Positions 38,745-51,280 of a stretch of 64,000 nucleotides of DNA are shown piece after piece. The stretch spans positions 17,778-81,777 of the forward strand of contig CAMPDV010007792.1 of assembly GCA_946699065.1 (NCBI GenBank), written 5' to 3'. The notes under the pieces are model-generated. The model saw nothing but the letters and a program-made list of their open reading frames with translations. It was not told the origin of the DNA and ran no database searches. The DNA is from Loxodes magnus (lineage: Eukaryota; Ciliophora; Karyorelictea; Loxodida; Loxodidae). The translations under genes were made by a program, and so were the position numbers. The first letter of the stretch is position 1; each line of letters begins with the position of its first letter.

Positions 38745-39865
38745 TTATTTGTTCCGTCGCCAAAATTTTCTTATACTGTGAAATTAAAAGCAAAAAGAGC
38801 GTTTTGTATTTTTCCTTTTTTATATCATATTTTCTAACTCTTATTAAAATATTTTTTTTATATTTTCACTGCTTTAAAGCTTATTATCTTTTTTTTATAA
38901 TTTATTCCTTCCCGAAAATCTCTTGTAGTGCTAAAAAATGCTTTTACTTTTTTTGCAAAAAATTCATGTTTTTTTACTTTCAGATTTTCAAAATACATTT
39001 AAAAAAAATCACGATTCAAAATTCTAAGTTTATTCCGTCCGAAAAAAGTTTTGCAGTGTAAAAAGCTGAGCAAAAACAAAATTATATTTTTCACGATTTA
39101 ATGCTTTAAATACTCTTATTCGCCATTCTTTTAGCTCTAAAAATTCAAAAAAAATTCCAAAACCCAATTCTTAAAATTTTGAACGATCAAAATAAACAAT
39201 TTATCAAATCCAAAAGTTTTCAAATCCAAAATCAAAAAAAATCTAAATCACAATCAAAAAAAATAATATCCAGTTTTTTTCAAAACCCTTTTATATTTTT
39301 AAACTTTTTCTTAAAAAATTTTATTCTTTTTGACATTTTTTCATCCCGAAATCCCCCAGTTTGTTCCGTCCCAGATCCTCCCTATAGTGTAAAACGTTGA
39401 GCAAAAAAAGGCCTTTTTTATTTTTGCAATTTAAAGCTTATCATGATCTTATTTCTCTTTTTTATTTAACTCTACAAATGAAATAAAAAAATATCGGAGC
39501 CAAATCGAAACATTTTTATCACAACCCATTTAAAAAACAAATATTACAACCGAAATTGAAAAAAAAATCAAACCCTGAATCAAAAAAATTCAAAACCAAA
39601 ATCAAAAAAATTCAAAACCAAAATCAAAAAAATTCAAAATCAAAATCAAAAAAATTCAAAACACAAATCAAAAAAATCGCTAGTTTTTTTATTCCCATTT
39701 TTTTTAAAACCCTTTTATACTTTAAAACTTTTTCTTAAAAAAATTTATTCCTTTCTGACCCTCTACTTATCCCGAAATCCCCCAGCTTGTTCCGTCCCAA
39801 CTCACCCCTATAGTGTAAAACGCTGAGCAAAAAAAGGCTTTCACACTTTTTGCAATTTCCAGGGC
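38745..39865 (+). repeat. Dispersed TTCCGTC repeat family, five copies
   Basis: Five related blocks near 38752, 38906, 39032, 39362 and 39789 each contain TTCCGTCC or a variant, then (T)AGTGTAAAA, then GCTGAGCAAAAA. The last two are close to identical over about 180 bp (39268-39437 and 39680-39865) including CCCGAAATCCCCCAG. The first three are degenerate. No known element recognised. Short plus-strand frames here only reflect A-rich repeats. Confidence 0.75.
39580..39677 (+). repeat. 22-bp tandem repeat
   Basis: About 4.5 copies of a 22-bp unit, AAAAAAATTCAAAACCAAAATC with small variations. It lies between the fourth and fifth TTCCGTC blocks. Confidence 0.8.
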
Positions 39866-40081
39866 TTCTAACTCATCAAAAAATGCGGAAGAAACTTAAC
39901 CGAAACTTTTTAATATCGAAAAATATTATTATAATTAAAATCACAAGAAATTATATAAAAAAAACTCTGCAAAATCTCTTAACACTTGAAATTATACAAA
40001 TTAAAAAATAATAAACTCGCTTTAAAAAAAAATTGCACTCACTGCTTAGAAAAAAAAAAAACTTAAAACGACTTAAAGCTC

Positions 40082-40630
40082 GAAATTTTTTCTAGACCCT
40101 TTTAAATAAAATAACTTCTTTATTAAATCTTATATACCTCAAAAATATTTCTAGACCCTTTTAAATAAAATAACTTCTTTATTAAATCTTATATACCTCA
40201 AAAATATTTCTAGACCCTTTTTTAAATAACTTCTTCGTAAATAACTTCTTTATTAAATCTTATATACCTCAAGAAATATTTCTAGACCCTTTTAAATTAA
40301 ATAACTTCTTTATTAAATCTTATATACCTCAAAAAATATTTCTAGACCCTTTTAAATAAAATAACTTCTTTATTAAATCTTATATACCTCAAAAATATTT
40401 CTAGACCCTTTTAAATAAAATAACTTCTTTATTAAATCTTATATACTTCATAAAATATTTCTAGACCCTTTTAAATAAAATAACTTCTTTATTAAATCTT
40501 ATATACCTCAAAAATATTTCTAGACCCTTTTAAATAAAATAACTTCTTCGTATTATCTTATATACCTCAAAAATATTTCTAGCCCCTTTTAAATAAAATA
40601 ACTTCTTTATTAAATCTTATATACCTCAAC
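40082..40630 (+). repeat. 59-bp minisatellite
   Basis: Nine copies of a 59-60 bp unit beginning TCTAGACCCTTTTAAATAAA and ending ATATACCTCAAAAATAT, starting at 40091, 40150, 40209, 40281, 40341, 40400, 40460, 40519 and 40578. The third copy is longer because of an internal duplication of CTTCTTCGTAAATAA. Confidence 0.95.
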
Positions 40631-40880
40631 TTTTCTTTTAATGCTTAAAATACAAAACTATGAAGTTGTTATACTCAAATAATTTAATAATTTAATAATA
40701 AAATAAAGACTAATGTTATTTTAATAACTTGCCTTTACTCAGATTTATACTTACATAATTTAAAGAAAATAAAATTTACTTAAACATTTTTTATAGACTT
40801 AGCTTATTTGCAAAAAATCAAATAATTTAAATAAATAACCTATAACATACTCTAAACTCTTTAAGTACACTTGACTTAGA

Positions 40881-41044
40881 ATATATAACTAAATAAAGAC
40901 TTAAAGAAATAACTAAAGAAAGCCTCAAAAAAATAACTAAAAAAAAACTTAGAGAAACAACTAAAGAAACAACTAAATAAAGAACTAAAGAAAGAACTAA
41001 ATAAAGAACTAAATGAAGACTTAAAGGAAGACTTAAATATTAAA
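40881..41044 (+). repeat. Simple repeat of AACTAAATAAAG-like words
   Basis: Irregular tandem words of 10-12 bp (AACTAAAGAA, AACTAAATAAAG, GACTTAAAGAAA). It lies directly downstream of the kinase-WD40 gene's 3' end (which is on the minus strand). Confidence 0.75.
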
Positions 41045-41077
41045 ACTTAATCAAAAGAATATTTATTACATACTTGC

Positions 41078-42802
41078 TCATCTAGCTATCCTCCATTTCC
41101 TCAACACACTGTCCTTTCCACCAGATAATAACCACTTGTTGTCCACACTCAATGCCAATGGCCAAACCCAACCAACATGCCCAGTCAATATCTATATACA
41201 CTCACCAGTATTAAAATTCCAAATTTTGATTGTCGAATCATCAGAAGCCGATATTATAAATCCATTATCCGATGTTATTAAAGCATTATTCACACATTTA
41301 GAGTGCCCAACCAAAGTCCGAATCAACTGTCCAGTCTGGAAATCCCAGAATTTTATCGTCTAATCTGCACTTCCAGATACAATCCATTTCTGGTCCAGAG
41401 AAATCGCTACAGATCTAACGTAGTGCAGGACGTATGTCCAGTAAAAGTCCTCAAACAGCTTCCAGTCTGGAAATCCCAGACTTTTATCGTATTATCTTCA
41501 CTTCCAGATACAATCCATTTCTGGTCCAGAGAAATCGCTACAGAGTAAACTCAGGACGTATGTCCAGTAAAAGTCCTCAAACAGCTTCCAGTCTGGAAAT
41601 CCCAGACTTTTATCGTATTATCTACACTTCCAGATACAATCCATTTCTGGTCCAGAGAAATCGCTACTGATCAAACGTAGTGACGTATGTCCAGTAAGAG
41701 TCCTCAAACAGCTTCCAGTCTGGAAATCCCAGACTTTTATCGTCTAATCTACACCTCCAGATACAATCCATTTCTGGTCCAGAGAAATCGCTACAGAGTA
41801 AACTGAGGACGAATGTCCAGTAAAAACTTAGTCTAAATTAATGAAAGAATTACCTTGAGCTTTGTCATATTAAATTTCGAACATTTTTTGCACTTGTATT
41901 GCTGTTTTATTTTCTTCTTTTGGCGCTAAATTCTATTGCTGTGACGATAATTTCAGACTTTGTAAATCTGGTTACGCGGATTGGGTTTAAATTTCTAGAA
42001 GCATTTTCATTAGTAATTCTTAAATTTGCTGTAAGTTAGTTCTGTCAGTTGTGTTTTGCTACCAGCAAGCTTTTATTATTTGCTTATATTCTTGAGGACA
42101 ATCCTCCGGAATTTCTTCACGTTCTCCTGCCTTGATGTCTTCTTTAATAAATTCAGGCTTAGCATCATAAAAAGGTATTTTACGCGCTGCTATTTCCCAG
42201 AACGTGACTCCCAACGCGAAAATGTCAGACTATACGCTATATTTTGGTCTAGAACTCATTATCTCAGGCGCCATCCAACAAACCGTTCCTACTTCTGACT
42301 TGGTTAGGATTGATTTGGACTCTGTTCTTATTCTTGACAATCCAAAGTCAGTAATTTTGGCTTTATTATTACTATCCAAGAGAATATTTAAGCTCTTTAT
42401 ATCTCTATGAACAATATTTTTTTTGTGGATATATTAAAGCCCTAATACAACGTCTAGACTTATGTTATATCGCAATTCCCAAGTCATTTCTTATGTACTA
42501 TGCAGCAAATGAAATAAACTTTTAGGCATGAACTCCATTACTAAACTTAGAGGAGATTAACAGTAACCATATACTGTAATTACATTTGGATGCCTCATTT
42601 TGCACATTAACGCAGTTTCATTTTCAAACTCCAATTTTGCTAATTGAGTTAGATTTTGATTGTATAATTCCTTAATCGCTACCTCTATTTTTTTTTGCAT
42701 CAAACCTTTGTAAATTACTCCGAAACCTCCTTTGGCTATCTCTCCGAGCTTTTGAATTTCTGAATCTTAAATAATGTAATCCTAATCCATTGCCGAAACC
42801 AT
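41078..42802 (-). CDS. Protein kinase (TKL-like) fused to WD40 repeats
   Basis: 575 codons from ATG in good context (TAAAAAAATGGTTTC) to TGA. Residues about 15-270 form a kinase: glycine loop GEIAKGGFGVIYKG, VAIKEL, MEFM hinge, HRDIKSLNILLD, KITDFGLSR, GTVCWMAPE, SDIFALGVTFWE and a C-lobe ACWQQNTTDR. All catalytic residues are present. HRDIKSLN is typical of tyrosine-kinase-like kinases. A Gln-rich linker follows, then six WD40 units (ISLDQKWIVSGS, TIKVWDFQTGSC); repeats 2-4 are nearly identical at DNA level (126-bp period). Relative to repeats 1, 5 and 6, the WD reading is shifted by +1 in repeat 2 (127-bp spacing) and restored by +5 in repeat 4 (131-bp spacing), so the overall frame stays open but repeats 2-3 are out of WD phase. 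Likely role: phosphorylation coupled to a beta-propeller scaffold; substrate unknown. Confidence 0.8.
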
Positions 42803-45150
42803 TTTTTTATAATTTTACGTAAAATAATTTCTTAAATATTCAAAAAATACCAGAAACGCCCAATTTTTTTTTGCGTTAGTTACAATTAATAATTGTTTAA
42901 ATTAAATGAAGAATAAATTTTAGGTAATTAAATATGCAGAATCTTTATGAAAAACTTAAACTTAGAAAAACTAAATTATCCTAACTTTAATCAATACAAA
43001 CTATACAACCTGCTACAATTAAGATATGCATTATGATAAAAAAACCTCACTACCTTTAAAAAATTTTGAAATCAATTTAAAAATAAAGATTAAAATCATA
43101 AACTCATATAATTCAATAAACTTCTATAAATAAAAAAAAACTCATGAAAGATGACTTGTAAGAATTAGCTAATAATAAAATAACTAATTCATATTGCTAA
43201 GAACTAAATTGATTAAAGAAATAAACAAATAGAATTTCCTTAAATTCTGCAACTAAATTATATTAAAAGCAAACTTACAGAAAGGAATTGTATAAATATT
43301 AAAATATTTAAAAATTGAAGATAATCACTAAAATATTTGTATAGCTATAATTTAAAGTTTATCTAATATTTATCTTAATTATTAGATAAACTTCCTAAAA
43401 GTAAAATTTTATAAAAAGTAAATAAAATCATAACTCCAGAAAATAATTAGATTTAATTTATCTTTAACTAATTTAGAAAAACTTAATTTCAAAAAATAGT
43501 TTATATTTTTAATTAAAGTCTATTAATAAAATTTACCAAAAGAACTAAAAATAGTAAAATAGATAAAATAATAAAGCTTTTAAAAGTATACAATTCTAAA
43601 CCATTATGTATTTGGTTTAATGATTAGATAACTATTACATGAATTAAAAAAAACGATATTACAAAAAATTAAATTAAAAATGTATAAAAAGTATTAATTA
43701 GATACTCTATTATTAAGAAAAAAAAGACTGTAAAAAATACTAAAAAAAATAAAATTCTTATAAACACTTATAGATAATTATTAATAACTAAAATAATAAA
43801 ATGCTGAAAATTGGTGTATTATAAAGAAGATATACTTTCAGTAAAAAAATTATTAAATTCATAAAAATAAAGTCTAATAAAATCAAAGATCACTTACATA
43901 AATATTAAATTGTTTTTTTTCAAACTTAACTCTATATAAAAATTTAAAGATTACTATATGAAAAATAGAATGAATAAAAACTTTAAACTTTAAAAGTTCA
44001 ACAAAGACTAAAATTTACAACCTCATTGTCTTTAACAAATATCAAAAAATAAATAGAAGGTTAGTATTTCTTGAGATATGTTTGAGATCTTATTAAATTT
44101 AATAGGAATAATTATACAACAAGCACTAATTAAATTATAATAAATAATTGTTTAGAATTCTTATTAAACATTTAAACTTAATTATACCTCCAAAGTGAAT
44201 AATAAAGCTTATGATTTAAAAGCTTGAATATTTACATTACAAGTTTAAATAAGCTAATTAAAAGATAAAAAATAAGAGATATTAAAATCAAAACAACTAT
44301 TATTATAGATTTTAAAACCATAAAAATGCTTCTTAGACATTCATAAAATAAAGAAAGAATTTACAAAAAAATTCACTTAAAAAAAATTAAGTTAATAAGA
44401 TCATAAAATTGAAGTTAAATAATTAACTTTAATCTAATTTAACTAAAAATAAATTGACTATACCAAAATAGATCTTTTAATCATGTTTTCTTAAAACTCT
44501 TAAAAAAATATAATGATATGCTTAGGAAATTTACAACAGTCATGGAATTATAACCTTTATTATTTACAAAAAGTTGAATATTTTTAACATTTGACTTTTA
44601 TTTAGTTAATTAAATAATTAATAAGCAAAATATAAAGAAATAATTCTTTAAAAATAAATCGATTTAATTTCTTTTTTGTTAATAATTGAATTTCAAAATT
44701 TTTGCTAACTGCGATTCTTAAGAGTGTTAATTAAATAAACATTAAATATAATATAAAAAGAGAAGAGAAAACATAAAATTAGAATTAACTTTTTAATTAT
44801 AAAAGCAAAAAAATAAAAGTTGCTATGAGAATGATATCATTTATCAAGAAGTAAATTGCTCTAAAAAAACATAAATAAATTAAAAGAACATGATCCTAAT
44901 GTTTTCAATATTGTAGCTCCATCTAAATTATTTTTAACCTTTAGATCGTAATTTTTTTACGTTATACCAAGACTATTTGCAATAAATTTTAAAATAATTA
45001 TTTTAAGTTATATTTGTAAAAGAAGTTCCTTTTGAGTTCATTTATTAAGGACCTGAAAATTTTGAATAACTATTAAATTTAAAAGAATTGCTAAATATCT
45101 ATAGGCTACTTGCTAACTTCTTGTCATTTAATATGAAACAATATAAATCT
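42803..45150. other. AT desert
   Basis: Long A/T-only runs; no gene or repeat recognised. Contains the upstream region of the kinase-WD40 gene, without a motif that I can name. Confidence 0.45.
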
Positions 45151-46180
45151 TTTATGAATAAGCCTGCAATAAGGTTGTATAAATAAAGCTCTTTAGACTG
45201 ATTTTAAGATAAAATGACTAAATTAGTAATAATAAAGATAATCTTTAAAGCATATCTATGAGATCATTTTGCAAGCTCATAATAATGTAAAGATATAAAA
45301 ACAAAAGAAAGAAGAGCTAAATAATTAATATTAGATACTAACTTTAGAGTTTCAAGATGCAATAAGAACTATATAAGAATTAGACTAATGAAGCTGAACA
45401 ACTAAGGTAAATCATTTAGAAATAATAACAAAAGAAACTACTTAAAATGAAACCTTGTTTAATTTTAACTGTACTATGATTATTAGTAGTCACATTAATA
45501 ATTGACTGATTAATTTTAAAAGCTGAACTCAAAAGTTAAGCAAGTATTTAATAACTATTTTAAACTAAAGATTAATTTATCCTATTACTATTTATGTAAG
45601 TTATTAAAATCCATTATTTATGCTTTAATTTAACTTTCACTTTATAAATAAAAATATCTTAAGATTGAGGGAAATTATATAAAAAAAGGCATAGAGTCAC
45701 TTTAATTATTAATCAGCTAAACTAATACAATAATGATACTTTACTAGACTTTTAGAAGCTTCTATCTCATAAAATCAAAATAAGAATAAGATAAAGAGAT
45801 GAAGATTTTTAGTAAGACAGTGTATAGTAATCTCAGTAAGAGTGCTAAGAACCAATTTATAGCTTAAAGATTGACTTGGCATTTTAAGATTTAAGTAGTC
45901 CTCTCATTATTCTAAAGCTTCAGTTCCTCTGGATATTTTTAAAGCTTTTTTGAGATAGACAGTCCAGATTAAGTCTTATTGAGGAAATAAAGATTATACC
46001 CAATATATAGCAGAAATTTATTACCTCAATCCTTTTATTGAAGATAAACAGAAAAATAGTTAAAGCTAGAATTAAAAAATACTTTGCAGGATCCAAGACT
46101 TGAGATTGAAAAAAATTGATAAAATAGTTACTTTGAAATATCTAAGATAACTAAGCTAAAAAGAGCTAAAATTAAACAAA
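45151..46180 (+). other. Purine-rich stretch, possible coiled-coil coding remnants
   Basis: The plus strand is richer in A and G than the flanks. Read with TAA/TAG as Gln, 45.25-45.46 kb gives heptad-like text (KIQKQKKEELNNQYQIL, then in another frame NEAEQLRQIIQKQQQKKLL). From about 45.98 kb the frame runs into the ORF at 46181. Frames change at least once and no family is recognised. Confidence 0.25.
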
Positions 46181-47227
46181 ATGACTAAGCATCATAAAGT
46201 TGATCTAAGAAAGAAAATTCTTATTAATTAGTACTAATTGGTAAGTATTTTACAAGGAAATTTGAGAACATTGTAGATTAGAATTTTTGAAGCATAGATT
46301 TATAGAAATTTAAGAAATCTAACTAGTTGTCCATTTTCATAAGTTAAGTAAAGAAAAAATTTCGATGTTTGAAGATTAAAAGAAGAGAAAATTTCAATTA
46401 AAAGGCATTAATATGTTGGTAAGCGTGAGGAAATTAAAAATCTAATTAAGAGAAAATCTTACTTTTGGTATTGTGTCTTAACTAACTATCCTTGATTTAT
46501 AATTAATAATCTAACTTTTCAAGCAAAAAAAACAGCTATCCTCTGAATCGATCAAACACCAAGAGAAGAAAGTCATAGAGGTATATAGTTTCCTGGCTAT
46601 AGGAGGACTACTTAAGAAGATTATTTTTAAAGAGAATAGTCTTTCTTTGCAGATTCTTTTAGCTAATTGAGTAGATGTATGCCAAAAATTTGTCAAGCAA
46701 ACTTTGATTCAACTCATATTCTTAGAAGAATAGTTAAAGCAGAAAGCAGTTTAGCAGAGTATATAAATACTTAGACAGATGTTTCTTTCCGATAAGCTGT
46801 GAGAATAAAGACTCAGCTCAATAAGAATGTAAGCGTGCTTACTTAAAATGAATAGCTCAGTGCTAATAAATACAGAAACAAAAACTAAGATTGCTAAGCT
46901 ATTCAAAGCTAGCAAGATAAGAATAAGTTAAACTTAATGGAAATTTCTAGAACTTCAGTCAATAACCTAGGAAGAATAAATAGTTGAGTCGAAGAATCTA
47001 TTGCTCAGTAAATTCTTTAATAGAAACAATTTTTATTAACTAAATAACAGAGCTAAAAAAGCGAATTTCAATTTAGATTTATCGCCTTGAGTTTTGAGAT
47101 TATTACAGAATCTTCTTCTCTTTTTCTTCTTTAGTCAGTTTTAGAATACCAAACATTAGAAGAAAATTAAAACCTTAATAGTTGCTTAACCATATTATAG
47201 TAGCATACGCTTTTCAAGGGTGAGTGA
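46181..47227 (+). CDS. Candidate hypothetical protein (reassigned code)
   Basis: A 348-residue frame from ATG in AAACAAAATGAC context to TGA 47225-47227. Four TGA codons are in frame (for example DVWRLKEE, YPWFII, ILWIDQ), close to chance, so coding evidence is mainly composition. The N-terminal half is basic (RHQYVGKREEIKNLIKRK), followed by SHRGIQFPGYRRTTQEDY and a Gln/Asn-rich helical C-terminal half. The same frame may begin further upstream, near 45.98 kb (SYWGNKDYTQYIAEIYYL). No family recognised. Confidence 0.27.
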
Positions 47228-49657
47228 GTCATAAAAAAGAGGTTTTGAGAGATAAATATTGCTTCAAAATACCCTTGATATGTAGTATAAGGCTAGCTTA
47301 AGATTCCACATCAACAAACAAAATAGCAAATTTAAGAAAATCTAGTTAATTCATTTGCCAAAATTTAAATATATTACACATGATAAATTTCTTAAACTTT
47401 AGATATCTCAATCAAGTCATCTTTAGCCCATTTTTACTTCCCTTTCTTTAGCTTGAATTTTCTCTTCAGTTTTTAATCATAATTATTTGTTTTAGCTATT
47501 CATTAACGATTCAACCTCCCTTATTCTTTAAATTTCACTCTTTAATTTTAAATTCAATTTTATTATCAAAATATAGAACCTTAAAGAACCATAAAACATG
47601 TTTAAATCTAGCTTTTAAGTAAATTATTAAAATCTATAAGATTATAGTAATAAAGGAATCTCTCTGGGGTATCAAGAAAAATATTAAGAGCTTTAATTTG
47701 CAATCATAAGACAATTTACTTAAGTCCTACTAGTATTGATGGTTCAATCTAAAGGGAATAAATATAAGATAAATTACATAATCAGTCAATTAAGTCCTTG
47801 GAAAGAAAATTTTTAGACCAAACTTTTAAAGGAGAAATCTTAAAACTTTCTAAGATATAGAGAAACTTTAGAATGCTTTAGTAACCCAATAGAACATAAA
47901 CCCTATTCTCCTAAATTTTATTTAAAAAAGTAAAATCAACATAGTCTTAAAACATTCTTAAATTCTATTTAGTTCTACGAAAAGAAATTAATTGAATCTT
48001 AGCTTAGACTTAACTTGCATAGGGAAACTATAATCACAACTATAAAGCATTTATCAATAAAATTAAAAAGTTTACCTGTTTAGTTAATGAGATATAATGT
48101 AACTCTTATAGTCTAAGCTATAAATATTACAAGAATGTTAAATATTAAAGTTTTTTATTGAATTAGAACTAATTCTCTCTTCTCTAAAGCAATAAGAAAT
48201 TCAAATTTGAGACATTAAGTTTTTAACTTACTGATATTAAAGATAGAACAGAAAAATAATTTTCTAAAATGATTCTTAAAAATACAGAAGAGTCTATATT
48301 TCTTGACAACTGTCGAACTTAAAATCAAAAGATGAAAAACCTAAACCAACAAAGAGAATTATTATTATTTTTAGACAGAAAAGGGAAACAATTATTATTT
48401 TACCAAGGTAGAAAAAATTAAACCTAATTAAAAGACTACTTGATGATAGAATTATATATAAGAGCCTTCATTAATTATGCTAATACACTTATTTGTTTAG
48501 ATTTATAGATAAAATACTATAAAAATATCTTAATTAAAGTGTAGAATTTTAAGTTTAATATTAATCATTCTCTAATGGTTATTATCTATACTGCTAAATT
48601 TTTATTTCATATATTTTTGTCTTTTTTATAATGTTTTCCCAAATTATCTAAAGCTCTTGAACTAAAATGTAGTTAATATAAAACAAATAAGAGAGTAAAT
48701 GTTTAAAGTGTATTTGTTTAAATAATTTATTATAAAAGTGAAATGAAGAATCGTTACTATATAAATATAATATCTTATACTAGTTAGACTTTTCTCTATT
48801 ATTACATAGATTCCTATTATTTGTTTTTTTTTGCTAAATATACCTCCATTATAATAGCTTTTTGAAAGTTTCTATAAGTCATTATTTTTAATCTTTTACC
48901 AACTTCATAAATTATATAATACTTATTTTTTCTTCTACTAAAGACTTTTGTAGGACAGATTATTCACTTGCAATCATGATTAATAAAAGATCATACATTT
49001 ATAAATAAAGAATTTTAAGATTATTAGCTACCAATCTAAATAGCCATAACAATAGGAGACTTTATGCATTATTATTTTTTTCTTTTTAGATATAGTAACT
49101 TCTTGGTTAAGGCTTCATATCTCTAGCTTCTGTCAATTTCATTTGCATTTAAATTTTTAAAGACAATTTTCTTTTATTTTAAGATTAAAGCTCTCCTTTA
49201 CAAATATTTTTGCTTGAATTATGCAGTATTATTAATTCAACCAAGGGAATTATTATTAGGTATTTATGAGTATAATAATAGCAATTTGACTTACTAGAAT
49301 CTTATTTGAAATGCTGTTAAAGATAATTAGGCTAATTAAGATTATTAAAGATTCTAATTAAAATAGTGGCTTTAATAATGAGATTAACTAAAAGAATATT
49401 TTAGTTTTATAAACTTTCTTTAAGTTTAATTTAAATCTCTAATTTAGACTTTTAATTACTAAATAAAACTGGCTATTATTTACTTATGAACCATCTATTT
49501 ACATTTATTTACTTGAAGAATTGTAAATTTACCCACTATTATTAATTTCATTATGCCTTTTAAGTCTATTGGTAAATATTATTTAAGAATTTCCCACTAA
49601 AACTAGTTTCTTTAAAATCTTCTTTTTTGGAAGGATAAAAGTTAATTTTTGGTGTTT
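47228..49657. other. AT-rich stretch without recognised gene
   Basis: No domain, RNA or repeat that I can support. Its right edge may contain the 3' end of the minus-strand candidate gene at 49658. Confidence 0.4.
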
Positions 49658-51280
49658 TCATAGATTTATTAAGAAATTTACTTTGATTCTATAATGTTTT
49701 TTCTTATACGTTCTGCATTTTTTCCTTATAAATGCAAATTACAAAATTGCTTTTGAAATAATTATATTAATTATCCAATCTAATTTCATATGAATCTGCG
49801 CTTTATTTGAATTTTTGCCCATATTTTTCTTGCTTCTTTCATAAATCACTTTTTTCTATACTTTTCCAGTTAAAGGAAAAACTATTTTAATATTTTGCAA
49901 CTAATCTTTTATTTTTCTTAAATTTTCTATAGCATTTAAAAAATTTTATTGAGCGGATCCTAAAGAATTTTCTTTAGTTTTTCGCTTTCGCTCGAATAAT
50001 AATACTTACTGATAAAAGAACTATCTTTATTTATCCCTAACTGCTTAGTCTGCTTTTTACTGAGTATTTTATGTCTTTAATGTTCCGTCAAAGTTTATAC
50101 ATTATCCTCTCAATTGATTCTATTTCTCTTTTAGCTTCAATAATTTCCGGTATTTGCTAAATAAGTCTGGACGAATAAATTGTTCATTTAGGGTTGAGTA
50201 GTTATTTATGTTTATTATTTATCCTTATCACTCTAATTTGTTAACTCTAATTTTTTATCTCTTTAATATCTTAAACTTAATCATTAGTTCTAAGTTGAGA
50301 GAAATTAAACCCATTTCTCAGTCAGCTTATGAAGAGCTAAGAGTAAATAAGAATCATAAATCGATCTCTAAGTTTTCTATTTTTTAAACTGTATCTTTTA
50401 TTTTTATTTAAAGTGAAATAAGTAAGATTGGCTAATACAATTAGAGCATTATTTGATTAGTAATGACTATAGCATTATTTAAACATTACTTAATTTCTTT
50501 AATTAAATAGCCTTTTACTATTTATTATTAAGCTTTAGTTCAAATTTTTTATTAGATCTCTTTTATTAATCTTAGTCTCATTATTTATGTTTCTTAATTA
50601 CGTTTAACTATTATATTATCAAAGTGAGAAATTAGTTCTTTGCTTCTTAATTTAATATAATGTTATTATTAGTTACTAAAAGAGAGATGTAGAAGCATAT
50701 GATAATCTATTGAGTTAATTAAAAGGTTATAAATAGAGCTTACTATAAGAGTTTAAAGGAATAGATTTATTAATTTAACTAAATAGATACCTAACACTGT
50801 TTCTTCTTTTATCTTTCCAAACTTTTTATTTAACTCCCTCTATTCATAATTTCTTTTAGGTTCGATAGATCTGAGTTTTGACTTTTGAAGTTTCTGGTAT
50901 TTAAATTTTTATTTCCAGTTATTGCTACAAACCATTTCAATATTTTCAGATATTTCCTATCAATTAACTTGCAATTTTATTATAGCTTTCCTCTAATAAA
51001 TCTGTGGATGCTAAGCAATTTCAATATCAAAGGAGTTAACTAGATGCTTGCTATTAACAAACTCCTGATTCTTATAAGTGCAAAGGTTAGAAATTTCAAG
51101 CGATTCTTTAGTTTCTTTCCAGATAATCTTTTCTACTTTCACTCTAACCATTTAGCTACTAAAGCCTTTTTCTAGCAGTGAGATACTTTATCTTCTATAA
51201 AGTTATTTAGAATTAAGGATTTAACTAGATAGTATAATTCTCTTAAGATAACGACTTTAAGCTCTTATATTCCTATTCAT
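49658..51280 (-). CDS. Candidate hypothetical protein (reassigned code)
   Basis: One minus-strand frame of 541 codons from an ATG at 51280 to TGA at 49658-49660. Five TGA codons are in frame and read as Trp (VNWQEIS, KIWTK, LWFLF, ADWEMG, LEWQGQ), fewer than a third of those on the strand. The coding strand is purine-rich and GC is above the flanks, particularly at 49.95-50.2 and 50.85-51.2 kb. The C-terminal part is a charged helix (KADQAVRDKQRQFFYQQ, ERKRKTKENSLGSAQQN), possibly coiled coil. No family recognised. If TGA at 49658 is Trp, the frame continues further. Confidence 0.36.

Noticed and set aside
39179..39738. Plus-strand Lys/Ser/Gln-rich ORFs
   Set aside because: Direct translation of A-rich tandem and dispersed repeats without start context or domain.
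41136..41670. Plus-strand ORFs with repeated SLEIPDFYR
   Set aside because: Antisense of the WD40 repeats, which have clear domain motifs on the minus strand.
42000..42200. Two frameshifts at the end of the kinase domain
   Set aside because: They came from miscopying the complement; on re-reading, CCTTTTTATGATGCT and GACAGAACTAACTTACAG keep the frame, so the kinase is intact.
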